A stretch of 7,836 nucleotides of DNA from Chloroflexota bacterium (lineage in GTDB: Bacteria; Chloroflexota; Limnocylindria; Limnocylindrales; CSP1-4), in contig SCTE01000383.1 of assembly GCA_004298915.1 (NCBI GenBank), forward strand, positions 1 through 7,836, in the 5' to 3' direction. The notes beneath the pieces are model-generated. The model was not told the DNA's origin. It searched no databases and was given only the letters and a program-made list of their open reading frames with translations. Shown one piece after another: positions 1 to 6,830 of the stretch (position 1 is the first letter of the stretch; every line of letters starts with the position of its first letter). The translations under genes and the position numbers were made by a program.

Positions 1-300
1 CCGTACGCGAAGAAGATCGCGGTCAACAACATCTGCTCGCATTTCTCGGGCGGAACGCCGGGCGACCGGCTGAAGGCGGCGGGTTACACGAGCTACATCT
101 GGGCCGAGAACCTGGGCTGCCGGAGCGGCGACCCGTATGCGGCGGTCCTGGGTTCGCACCTCTTCTTCCAGAGCGAGTCTTCGTACAACGGCGGCCACTA
201 CGTGAACCTCATGAATGCCAAGTACGACCGCGTCGGCATCGGCGTCTGGGTCTCCGGCGGTCGGGTCCGGCTGGTCGTCGACTTCTACCACCCGCTCTGA
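1..300 (+). CDS. CAP/SCP (YkwD-like) domain protein, C-terminal part, 5' end outside window
   Basis: The first forward frame is open from base 1 to a TGA at 298-300 and gives the last 99 residues of a protein. It reads like the second half of a bacterial CAP (CRISP/antigen 5/PR-1) domain: a His in CSHFSGGTPGDRL (residue 14 of the fragment), the AENLG motif with the conserved Glu (36), then GGHYVNLMNAKYDRVGIG with the second conserved His (66), followed by closing beta strands ending VVDFYHPL. CAP proteins of this kind are normally exported and act outside the cell, but their biochemical role is mostly unknown. Two cysteines (12 and 40) could form a disulfide, which would fit an extracellular place. 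The signal peptide, if any, lies upstream and cannot be seen. About four extra residues (around SSYNG) sit before the second His compared with the usual short WxxSxxH pattern. The family call is fairly sure; the function is not. Confidence 0.8.
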   Translation, partial: PYAKKIAVNNICSHFSGGTPGDRLKAAGYTSYIWAENLGCRSGDPYAAVLGSHLFFQSESSYNGGHYVNLMNAKYDRVGIGVWVSGGRVRLVVDFYHPL

Positions 301-310
301 CTAACGGCCG

Positions 311-634
311 ATGATCCAGAAGGCCATCGTCCACATCCAGGGCGACCAGCCGATGCTGGCCGACCTCCTCGCCCTGCCCCAGCCCGGCGATGCGAGCCTG
401 GTCTGCACGAACCTCCGGTCACTCGATGGCCGCAAGCCGGTCTTCATCGAGCACTCCGGATCGACCTTCGTGTTCCCGTACCAGCACATCCGGTTCGTCG
501 AGATCCTCGGTGAGGACGCGTCCGCCGCCCGCCCCTCCGCGACGTCGTCCGGCGCGGCACAGCCGGCGCCGGATCCGGGCGAAGCGGACCTCGAGATCGA
601 CGAGGACTTCCTGCGCCGCATCCGCGAGGCATAG
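311..634 (+). CDS. Small uncharacterised protein with acidic C-terminal helix, 107 aa
   Basis: I do not recognise a named family. ATG start 10 bases after the CAP gene stop, TAG stop at 632-634; no clear Shine-Dalgarno is visible, so translation may depend on the upstream gene. Residues 1-67 look like a compact, strand-rich domain with hydrophobic runs AIVHI, SLVCTNL, KPVFIEH, STFVFPY and HIRFVEI. Residues 68-90 form an Ala/Ser/Pro-rich linker that is probably disordered. Residues 91-107 are acidic and then helical (EADLEIDEDF, then LRRIREA), which could be a docking peptide. There is no signal peptide or membrane segment, so it is likely cytoplasmic. The three-part architecture, ordered hydrophobic pattern and same-strand position support a real gene rather than a chance frame in high-GC DNA. 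An in-frame Met at residue 15 is an alternative start, but it would cut the first strand. No function is claimed. Confidence 0.7.
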   Translation: MIQKAIVHIQGDQPMLADLLALPQPGDASLVCTNLRSLDGRKPVFIEHSGSTFVFPYQHIRFVEILGEDASAARPSATSSGAAQPAPDPGEADLEIDEDFLRRIREA

Positions 635-701
635 CCGGGGCGCGTCGGCCGGCAGGGACCGAATAACGGCGTGGCTGCCGCCTGTGGCTATACTCCCGGC
701 G
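635..701 (+). other. Only non-coding gap in the window, upstream of topA
   Basis: These 67 bases are the sole intergenic stretch longer than 10 bases. They hold the -10-like box described separately. I see no rho-independent terminator for the upstream genes: there is no strong stem followed by a T run. A 4-bp stem (CGGC 667-670 with GCCG 677-680) is too weak to matter. Confidence 0.5.
689..694 (+). promoter_or_regulatory. TATACT -10-like box for a leaderless topA transcript
   Basis: TATACT differs from the sigma-70-type -10 consensus TATAAT at one base and stands out in very GC-rich DNA. Its last base is followed by seven bases and then the A of the topA ATG at 702, so the expected transcription start coincides with the start codon. 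No Shine-Dalgarno lies in those seven bases (CCCGGCG). A -10 box about 7 bases before ATG is the known layout of leaderless genes in Actinobacteria and Deinococcus. With 16-18 base spacing I see no TTGACA-like -35 element, which is common for such promoters. The site is seen directly; its use as a promoter is inferred. Confidence 0.6.
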
Positions 702-3191
702 ATGCCGAAGCACCTGGTGATCGTGGAATCCCCGGCCAAGGCGCGAACGATCGAGCGCTACCTTGGCGACGATTACCGCGTCCTGGCGTCGTACGGCCAT
801 GTCCGGGACCTGCCCGAGAACCCCGGCAAGGGCAAGTTCGGGGTGGACGTCGACCACGGCTTCGTGCCCGAATACGTGATCGCCGAGGACCGCCGGAAGC
901 AGGTTGACGCGATCCAGAAGGCCGCCCGGACCTCGGATCTCGTGTGGCTCGCCACGGACCTCGACCGCGAGGGCGAGGCGATCGCCTGGCATGTCGCCGA
1001 GGCGGCCGGCGTCCCGGCGTCCAAGACCCGGCGCGTGACGTTCTCCGAGATCACGAAACCCGCGATCGAGGCCGCCTTCAGGAATCCCCGTGACATCGAT
1101 ACGGACCTCGTCGATGCCCAGCAGGCCCGCCGGATCGTGGATCGACTGGTGGGCTACACCCTGAGCCCGCTCATCTCACGCAAGGTCCGCGGAGGGTTGT
1201 CGGCCGGACGGGTCCAGTCGGTGGCGGTCCGCCTCGTCGTCGAGCGCGAGCGCGAAATCCTCGCGTTCACCGCGCGCGAGTACTGGACCCTTCGCGCAAT
1301 GCTTTCCACCGCGGCCGGCGAGCCGTTCGAGGCCGAGCTCGTCAAGATCGATGGAGCCGCGCTGGAGATCGCCGACGAGGCCACGGCCGAGCGCCATGTC
1401 GCCGCCCTGCGCGGGCGGACGCTGACCGTCTCGAGCGTCGGGACCCGGAAGCAGCAGCGCAGCCCGGCGCCGCCGTTCACGACGTCCACGCTCCAGCAGG
1501 AGGCGAGCCGCAAGCTTGGGTTCAGCCCGAAGCGGACGATGTCCGTCGCCCAGCGGCTCTACGAGGGTGCCGATACCCCGGACGGCCACGTCGGGCTCAT
1601 CACCTACATGCGGACCGATTCGACGGCCATCGCCGGGATCGCCATGGGTGAGGCACGGGACGTGATCCAGGCGCGCTACGGCACCGACTACGCGATGCCG
1701 AAGGGCCGGGTCTACAAGACCAAGACCAAGGGCGCCCAGGAGGCCCACGAATCGATCCGCCCGACCAGCTTCGCCCGTGATCCCGACTCGCTCGCGGCGT
1801 CGCTCAAGGCCGACGAATTGCGCCTGTACCGCCTGATCTGGCAGCGAGCGCTCGCCTCGCAGATGGCCGCCAAGTCGCTCGAGACGACGACCGCCGAGCT
1901 CGTCGATGGGCCCTACCAGCTTCGGGCAAGTGCGACACGCACGCTGTTCGACGGGTTCGCCCGGGTCTACACGGAGGGCCGGGACGACGACGCCGAGGAG
2001 GAGGGCGAGGGTCGCCTGCCGGCGCTTGCGAAGGGCGATCGCGTCGCGGTCACCGATGTCGAGCCGACGCAGCACTTCACCGAGCCGCCGCCGCGGTTCA
2101 CCGAGGCATCGCTGGTCAAGGCACTCGAGGAACACGGTGTCGGCCGACCATCGACCTACGCCGCGACCCTGTCGACCATCGTCGATCGTGGGTATGTCCG
2201 GATCGAGGAGCGACGCCTGCGCCCTGAGCTCATCGGCGAGATCGTCACGGACCTCCTGGTCGCCCACTTCGGCGACTACGTCGACCTCGCGTTCACGGCC
2301 CGGATGGAGGAGGAGCTCGACGAGGTCGCGCGTGGCGAGCGCCAGTGGGTACCACTGCTCGAGGCGTTCTATGGGCCGCTCCGTGACCGCGTCGCGGACA
2401 AGCGGCGAGAGCTGAAGCGAGCCGACTTCACGACCGAGGCGACCGACGAAGTCTGCTCCGAGGGCCACCCGATGGTCATCCGGCTGGGTCGGAACGGCCG
2501 GTTCCTGGCCTGCTCGCTCTTCCCCGAGCACAAGGAATCGCGGCCCCTGCCCGGCGACGAGCAGCCCGCCCTCCCTGGCACCGGGGAGCCGTGCCCGAAG
2601 TGCGGCGAGGGCGTGCTGGCGTCGAAGCGGGGCCGGTTCGGGCCGTTCGTCGGCTGCTCGCGCTACCCGGACTGCGACTACATCCAGCGCGACGGCCCGC
2701 CGCCACCGGACCAGCTGCCGTTCGAGGTCGTCTGCCCGAAGAACGGGGACGGCCGGCTGACCGCGCGTCGCGCCAGGAAGTCCGGAAACGTCTTCTGGGG
2801 ATGCTCCGCCTACCCGAAGTGCGACTACACGACGAATCACGAGCCGCTCGGCGCGGTCCACGATGCCGACGACGGTCCCGTGGCGCGCCGCGAGGAAGGG
2901 GCGATCTGCCTTACCTGCGGAGCCGCCATCGAGCTGCCGGGGGAGGGGACGGCGCTCCCGGGGCTGCGCCTTGCCGGCGGACCGCCGGACCCGGCGGCGA
3001 TCGCCCCGCGGGCACCACGGTCCGGTGGCGCGCGCGGTGGCTCGAGGTCCGGGACGCGTGGCGGCTCGCGATCCGGCGCACGGACCGGGGCCCGCGGCAC
3101 TCGGACGACGAAGGGCGGAAAGGCCGCCTCCGGACGTGCCTCGAGCCGACGCGCCGGCGGCGGATCCGGCGGCGACAGCGACGCAGCGTGA
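702..3191 (+). CDS. topA: DNA topoisomerase I (type IA)
   Basis: TopA relaxes negative supercoils in the cytoplasm by transient single-strand cleavage through a tyrosine. The 829-residue product starts MPKHLVIVESPAKARTI, the classic N-terminus. The TOPRIM domain (about 3-120) has Glu9 and the acidic triad Asp86, Asp88 and Glu90 in DLDREGE. GGLSAGRVQSVAVRLV (164-179) is typical of the family, and GLITYMRTDST holds the catalytic Tyr302 and Arg304. EEHGVGRPSTYA is also present. The C-terminus has zinc-ribbon units: 585-610 with Cys585, His589, Cys604, His610; 631-658 with four Cys (631, 634, 652, 658); 678-707 with three Cys and Asn681 in place of one; and a half unit with Cys736 and Cys739. Residues 767-829 form an Arg/Gly/Ser-rich tail. 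The frame stays open upstream to 390, but the family N-terminus and the -10 box fix the start at 702. It heads the coupled gene string; its TGA overlaps the next GTG. Confidence 0.97.
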   Translation: MPKHLVIVESPAKARTIERYLGDDYRVLASYGHVRDLPENPGKGKFGVDVDHGFVPEYVIAEDRRKQVDAIQKAARTSDLVWLATDLDREGEAIAWHVAEAAGVPASKTRRVTFSEITKPAIEAAFRNPRDIDTDLVDAQQARRIVDRLVGYTLSPLISRKVRGGLSAGRVQSVAVRLVVEREREILAFTAREYWTLRAMLSTAAGEPFEAELVKIDGAALEIADEATAERHVAALRGRTLTVSSVGTRKQQRSPAPPFTTSTLQQEASRKLGFSPKRTMSVAQRLYEGADTPDGHVGLITYMRTDSTAIAGIAMGEARDVIQARYGTDYAMPKGRVYKTKTKGAQEAHESIRPTSFARDPDSLAASLKADELRLYRLIWQRALASQMAAKSLETTTAELVDGPYQLRASATRTLFDGFARVYTEGRDDDAEEEGEGRLPALAKGDRVAVTDVEPTQHFTEPPPRFTEASLVKALEEHGVGRPSTYAATLSTIVDRGYVRIEERRLRPELIGEIVTDLLVAHFGDYVDLAFTARMEEELDEVARGERQWVPLLEAFYGPLRDRVADKRRELKRADFTTEATDEVCSEGHPMVIRLGRNGRFLACSLFPEHKESRPLPGDEQPALPGTGEPCPKCGEGVLASKRGRFGPFVGCSRYPDCDYIQRDGPPPPDQLPFEVVCPKNGDGRLTARRARKSGNVFWGCSAYPKCDYTTNHEPLGAVHDADDGPVARREEGAICLTCGAAIELPGEGTALPGLRLAGGPPDPAAIAPRAPRSGGARGGSRSGTRGGSRSGARTGARGTRTTKGGKAASGRASSRRAGGGSGGDSDAA
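3036..3083 (+). repeat. Two imperfect 24-bp tandem units in the topA tail
   Basis: Two adjacent 24-base units encode GGSRSGTR (residues 779-786) and GGSRSGAR (787-794). The amino acids match at seven of eight positions while several codons differ (TCGAGGTCC against TCGCGATCC), so either the duplication is old or the peptide pattern is kept by selection. The units lie in the Arg/Gly-rich C-terminal tail of TopA. Confidence 0.6.
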
Positions 3192-4165
3192 CCGCGACGG
3201 CGACTCCGCCGGCGGCACTGGATCGGTTTCTCGGCACGCTGGCCGCACGTGACGCGTCCGAGCACACGCAGCGCGCGTATCGCACTGCCGTCGGCACCTA
3301 CCTCGCGTGGCTGCACGAGCGCGGCGTGGACTGGCGAGCGCCGGCACGGGCGGACCTGCGCGCCTACCTCGCTCGCCTGACGACGATCAACGCGCGGTCC
3401 TCGGTCGCGCAGCGCCTTGCAGCGATCCGGGCGTTCCATCGCTTCGCGGCCCGCGACGGCCTCGCGCCGGGTGATCCGTGGGGGGCGATCGCGACGCCCC
3501 GCCTGCCGCGACGGCTGCCGCGCGTCCTCGAGGTCGACCAGGTGGACCGCCTCATGGCGGCGATCGACGAGGAGCTGGTGCACGCCGAGGACGGCGGTAC
3601 CGAGGTGGCCGTGGCCCTCGCGCTTCGTGACCGTGCCGTGATCGAGACCGCCTATGCCGCCGGGCTCCGGATCAGCGAGCTGGCAGCCGCCGACCTCGGA
3701 TCGCTCGACCTGCGGCGCGGCGAGGTTCGCGTGCTGGGCAAGGGCCGCAAGGAGCGGATCGGGCTCCTCGGCGGGCCGGCGCGAAGCGCGCTCGCCGCCT
3801 ATCTGGACGAGGCCCGGGGCGTCCTCCTGGCCCAGCGGCGCGGCAGCGGGCCGGACCCGGCCGAGATCTTCCTCAACCATCGAGGCGAGGCCATCGGGGT
3901 GCGCGGCCTCCGGCTCCGGATCGACCGGCTGTGCCGGATCGCAGGCCTGCCGGAGGGTGTCTCGCCGCATACCCTGCGGCACTCCTTCGCGACGCACCTG
4001 CTCGATGGCGGGGCCGATCTGCGTGTCGTGCAGGAACTGCTCGGGCACGAGAGCCTCGCCACGACCCAGGTCTACACGCACGTCTCGCCGGCCCGCCTGC
4101 GCTCGGCGTACCGGGCCGCGCATCCGCGCGCGGCGAGAGAAGCCGTTTCGGACCTCCTGCCGTGA
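3188..4165 (+). CDS. xerC: Tyrosine recombinase, XerC/XerD type
   Basis: Xer recombinases resolve chromosome dimers at dif sites during cell division. The 325-residue product has an N-terminal SAM-like core-binding domain (about 8-90: ALDRFLGTLAARDASEHTQR, then SSVAQRLAAIRAFHRF) and a catalytic domain (about 110-310). All catalytic residues are visible: Arg161 in GLRISEL, Lys185 in LGKGRKER, His261 and Arg264 in SPHTLRHSFATHLLDGGADL, His287 in LLGHESLATT and the nucleophile Tyr296 in QVYTHV. It is some 20-25 residues longer than usual Xer proteins, with a charged insert around 131-140 (VHAEDGGTEV). The GTG start overlaps the topA stop as GTGA; frames further upstream run through topA and are not coding. 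The neighbour topA matches the topA-xerC (codV) region of Firmicutes, which favours XerC over XerD, but sequence alone does not separate the two. A phage or integron integrase is unlikely in this setting. No dif site is seen in the window. Confidence 0.92.
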   Translation: MTATATPPAALDRFLGTLAARDASEHTQRAYRTAVGTYLAWLHERGVDWRAPARADLRAYLARLTTINARSSVAQRLAAIRAFHRFAARDGLAPGDPWGAIATPRLPRRLPRVLEVDQVDRLMAAIDEELVHAEDGGTEVAVALALRDRAVIETAYAAGLRISELAAADLGSLDLRRGEVRVLGKGRKERIGLLGGPARSALAAYLDEARGVLLAQRRGSGPDPAEIFLNHRGEAIGVRGLRLRIDRLCRIAGLPEGVSPHTLRHSFATHLLDGGADLRVVQELLGHESLATTQVYTHVSPARLRSAYRAAHPRAAREAVSDLLP

Positions 4166-5751
4166 CCGACGAAATCGGCGTTCCGGTCCGCTCGGGCCTC
4201 GTCCGGGCGGGGCTCATCCTGTCCGGTGCGTTTCTCGTGTCGCGCGTGCTCGGCTATGTCAGGACGGTCGTGCTCGGCACGACCTTCGGGGCCGGCCCGG
4301 AGCTCGACGCCTTCTTCGCCGCCTTTCGCCTGCCGGACCTGATCTACCAGGCCGTCGCGGCCGGTGCCATGGGCTCGGCCCTCATTCCGGTCCTGTCGGG
4401 CCTGTTCGCGGCGGGCGATCGAGCGCGGGCCTGGCGCGTCGTCGAGACGGTCATGAACCTCCTGCTGATCGTGCTGTCGATCCTGGCCGTCGCGGCGTTC
4501 ATCGCGGCGCCGGTCCTCGTCCGGGCGCTCGCCCCCGGATTCGACGACGCGGGCCTCAGCCGGACGACCGACCTGACCCGGATCATGCTCGTTGCGCCGG
4601 TCATGCTCGCCCTCGGCGCAGTTGCGACGAGCAGCCTGAACGCCGAGGGCCGGTTCACGGCCGCCGCCTTCGCCCCGATCGTCTACAACGTCGGGATCAT
4701 CGGCGGGGCGCTGGTGCTCGGGCCTTCGATCGGCGTCGCCGGACTGGCGATCGGCGTGGTCGTCGGGGCCGTCGGTCACGTCCTCATCCAGGTGCCGCCG
4801 CTCTTGGGCCTCGGCTTTCGACCCGGGCGCACCCTTGACCTGCGCGACGAGGCGGCCAGGCGGGTCCTGACGCTCCTCGGGCCACGTGCCCTGGGGCTCG
4901 GAGCCAGCCAGGTGACGTTCATCGTGATGACCGCGCTCGCGTCATCCCAAGGCGAGGGCGCCGTGTCCGCCTATTCCATCGCGTTCGCGGTGCTCCAGAT
5001 CCCGATCGGCGTCATCGGCGTGCCGCTGGGGGTGGTGATCTTCCCGTCGATCTCGAGGGAACATGCGCTCGGCGCGGTCGAGTCGTTCGTCGGCCTCGTG
5101 ACGCGCTCGGTCCGGCTGCTCGTCTTTGCGATGGTCCCGATCGCCGCGCTCGGGATCGCGCTCCGCGTCCCGATCGTCGAATTGCTGTTCGGCTACGGAA
5201 AGTTCGATGCCGCCGATATCGACCGGACGGCCGCGACGCTGGCCGCCTTCCTGGTCGGACTGCCGGCCCATGCGAGCATCGCGGTGCTGGCCCGTGCGTT
5301 CTACGCGCGGCAGGACACGCGGACGCCGGTCCTCGCCGCCGTGCTGGCCGTGGTCATCAACGTGGCCCTCGGGATCGCGTTTGCCGGCCCGTTCGGGCTG
5401 CCCGGCCTTGCGATCGCCATCGCGATTGCCGCCTGGATCGAGGCCGCGTTCCTGCTGGTCGTGCTGGGCCGCCATGTTCCGACCTTCGAGCGAGGGGCGA
5501 TCCTGCGCGTCCTGACCGAGGCCTTCGTCGCGGCCGGGGCCGCCGCCTTCGTGGCCGCCGGGGTGGTCGGTGCACTCGGCGGGTTCATGGGGCCGGGCTC
5601 GGGGAAGGTCGCGATCCTCGCCGGCACGGTGCTCGCAACGGTCGTGGGGAGCGTCGTGTATGTCGGCATCGCGCTCGTGTTGCGGATCCCTGAGCTGCCG
5701 TCTATCGTCGGACTCGTGACCGACCAGATCCGGCGCCGACGCCGGTCGTGA
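4162..5751 (+). CDS. murJ: Lipid II flippase MurJ (MviN family)
   Basis: MurJ moves lipid II, the undecaprenyl-linked peptidoglycan unit, from the inner to the outer face of the cytoplasmic membrane. The 529-residue protein is hydrophobic throughout, with about 14 likely membrane helices and a basic end (IRRRRRS). Family signatures are SRVLGYVRTVVLG (27-39), FGAGPELDAFFAAFRLPDLI (42-61) and the helix-7/8 region QIPIGVIGVPLGVVIFPSIS (279-298). Aligned by eye to E. coli MurJ, Arg28, Arg34 and Asp49 match the essential Arg18, Arg24 and Asp39, but Tyr62 replaces Arg52, Ala67 replaces Glu57 and Ala276 replaces Arg270. The length fits the core transporter, without the C-terminal pseudokinase part of mycobacterial MurJ. 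GTG start overlaps the xerC stop as GTGA, with no Shine-Dalgarno; longer in-frame extension (from 3931) runs inside xerC. Other MOP-superfamily flippases (Wzx) are less likely given the N-terminal motifs and the FemAB neighbours. Confidence 0.93.
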   Translation: MTDEIGVPVRSGLVRAGLILSGAFLVSRVLGYVRTVVLGTTFGAGPELDAFFAAFRLPDLIYQAVAAGAMGSALIPVLSGLFAAGDRARAWRVVETVMNLLLIVLSILAVAAFIAAPVLVRALAPGFDDAGLSRTTDLTRIMLVAPVMLALGAVATSSLNAEGRFTAAAFAPIVYNVGIIGGALVLGPSIGVAGLAIGVVVGAVGHVLIQVPPLLGLGFRPGRTLDLRDEAARRVLTLLGPRALGLGASQVTFIVMTALASSQGEGAVSAYSIAFAVLQIPIGVIGVPLGVVIFPSISREHALGAVESFVGLVTRSVRLLVFAMVPIAALGIALRVPIVELLFGYGKFDAADIDRTAATLAAFLVGLPAHASIAVLARAFYARQDTRTPVLAAVLAVVINVALGIAFAGPFGLPGLAIAIAIAAWIEAAFLLVVLGRHVPTFERGAILRVLTEAFVAAGAAAFVAAGVVGALGGFMGPGSGKVAILAGTVLATVVGSVVYVGIALVLRIPELPSIVGLVTDQIRRRRRS

Positions 5752-6830
5752 GCGTCGCGCCCGAAGCCTCCGATTCCGCGACCTGGGACGCGTTCGTCCA
5801 GGCGTCGGAGCCCGGCTCCTACCTGCAGCTCTCGGCCTGGGCCGAGGTCAAGCGGGTCAACGGCTGGACGTCGACGCGCCTGTCGGCGCCGACCCCTCGC
5901 GGCGCCATCGGCGCCCAGGTCCTGCTCCGTCGCCCGGGACCGCTGCCGTGGGCCTTCGCCTACGCGCCCCGCGGCCCGGTGACCGCGGCCTGGCATCCCG
6001 ACGCGCTCGGACCGTTCACAGCCGCGGCCCGCGAGCGGCTGCCCCGCGTCGGTCGCGTGTCGCATCTCCGGATCGACCCGGAGATCGAGGAGGGCGGCCC
6101 ACTCGACCCGGAGGGAGCCCTTCGTGAGGCGTTGCAGGCGAACGGCTGGCGACCCGGTCCGGCCATCCAGCCCGCCTCGACCCGGTTGATCGACCTACGC
6201 GCGGACGAGGCCTCACTGTGGGGCGACCTTCGCAAGAAATGGCGCCAGTACGTCAATCGCGCTCGATCCGCAGGCGTCACGATCGAGGAGGCCGATGGCG
6301 CGAGCCTCGCCATCTTCTACGAGATCTACCGCGAGACCGCACGGCGGGCCGGCTTCCTGATCCGGACCGAAGGGGCGTATCGGGACGTCTGGGATGCGTA
6401 CGCGCCGATGGGACTGGCCCGGCTGCTGATCGCGCGCCTGGCCGATGGCACGCCCGCCGCGTCGCTGTTCCTCGTGCGGAGCGGCGGTCGCGTGGTCGAG
6501 CCGTACGGCGGGATGACCGAGGCAGGCGCCGAATCGCGGGCCAACTACCTCCTGAAGTGGGAGGCGATCCGGTCGTCCCGCGAAGCTGGTGCCACGACCT
6601 ACGACCTGTGGGGCCTCGCCCATCCCGGCATCGCCCATTTCAAGGCCGGCTTCGGTGGTCGCGAGGTCCGCTACATCGGCGCCTGGGACCTGGTCCTCGA
6701 CGGCTTCGGGCGGACCGTCTTCAGCGTGGCGCAGCGGGGCCGGGTCTGGGTTGCTCGGCGACGCTCTGGCCTCGGCGCCGGCGCGACCACCGCGCCGGGG
6801 ACCGGCGGCGACGCAGGGGCCGAAGCGTGA
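5748..6830 (+). CDS. FemAB-family aminoacyltransferase (lipid II stem-peptide), first copy
   Basis: FemX/FemA/FemB enzymes use aminoacyl-tRNA to add amino acids to the stem peptide of peptidoglycan precursors on the inner membrane face. The 360-residue product shows two GNAT-like halves: SYLQLSAWAEVKRVNGW (24-40) and FAYAPRGPV (70-78) in the first, LRIDPEI (107-113), then KKWRQYVNRARSAGV (163-177) opening the second, and YDLWGL (285-290) with FKAGFGG (298-304) near the end. There is no long coiled-coil arm like that of S. aureus FemA, and the length is near that of Weissella FemX. The tail after about 335 is Gly/Ala/Thr-rich and probably disordered. GTG start overlaps the murJ stop as GTGA. 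The place directly after the lipid II flippase supports a role in lipid II modification. The amino acid added and its acceptor cannot be read from sequence. Family confidence is high; exact activity is open, as related GNAT proteins have other substrates. Confidence 0.88.
   Translation: MSVAPEASDSATWDAFVQASEPGSYLQLSAWAEVKRVNGWTSTRLSAPTPRGAIGAQVLLRRPGPLPWAFAYAPRGPVTAAWHPDALGPFTAAARERLPRVGRVSHLRIDPEIEEGGPLDPEGALREALQANGWRPGPAIQPASTRLIDLRADEASLWGDLRKKWRQYVNRARSAGVTIEEADGASLAIFYEIYRETARRAGFLIRTEGAYRDVWDAYAPMGLARLLIARLADGTPAASLFLVRSGGRVVEPYGGMTEAGAESRANYLLKWEAIRSSREAGATTYDLWGLAHPGIAHFKAGFGGREVRYIGAWDLVLDGFGRTVFSVAQRGRVWVARRRSGLGAGATTAPGTGGDAGAEA
6815..6819 (+). promoter_or_regulatory. Weak Shine-Dalgarno-like AGGGG before the second FemAB gene
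   Basis: AGGGG ends seven bases before the GTG at 6827. It is the only purine-rich ribosome-site candidate at a sensible spacing among the four overlapping gene junctions, and it pairs only in part with the usual anti-Shine-Dalgarno. It may be chance, as it lies in the Gly-rich codons of the preceding gene. Confidence 0.3.

Noticed and set aside
667..680. Possible hairpin (CGGC/GCCG) before topA
   Set aside because: Only four base pairs with a six-base loop and no T run; not a credible terminator or regulator in such GC-rich DNA.
390..701. Upstream in-frame extension of topA
   Set aside because: The extra 104 residues overlap the 107-residue gene in another frame and are Arg/Ser-rich without motifs; the family N-terminus MPKHLVIVESPAKA begins at 702.
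2591..3187. Upstream in-frame extension of the Xer gene into topA
   Set aside because: It would overlap topA zinc ribbons by about 600 bases; the GTG at 3188 gives a normal Xer N-terminus.
1176..3347. Antisense open frame of 723 codons opposite topA and the start of xerC
   Set aside because: Long antisense frames are expected opposite genes with strong G/C third positions. The product is Arg/Ala/Gly/Leu-rich with no family motif, and TopA and Xer motifs prove the plus strand.
2837..4123. Antisense open frame of 428 codons opposite the topA tail and xerC
   Set aside because: Lies opposite a Xer gene with all catalytic residues; composition is low-complexity and Arg-rich, with no recognisable domain.
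3188..4165. Tyrosine recombinase as sign of an integrated mobile element
   Set aside because: It sits in a coupled housekeeping string next to topA and murJ, has Xer-type length and motifs, and no attachment repeats or phage genes are seen.
3654..4838. Plus-strand open frame of 394 codons across xerC and murJ
   Set aside because: Out of frame with two well-recognised genes; Arg/Pro/Gly/Ser-rich shadow of high-GC DNA.
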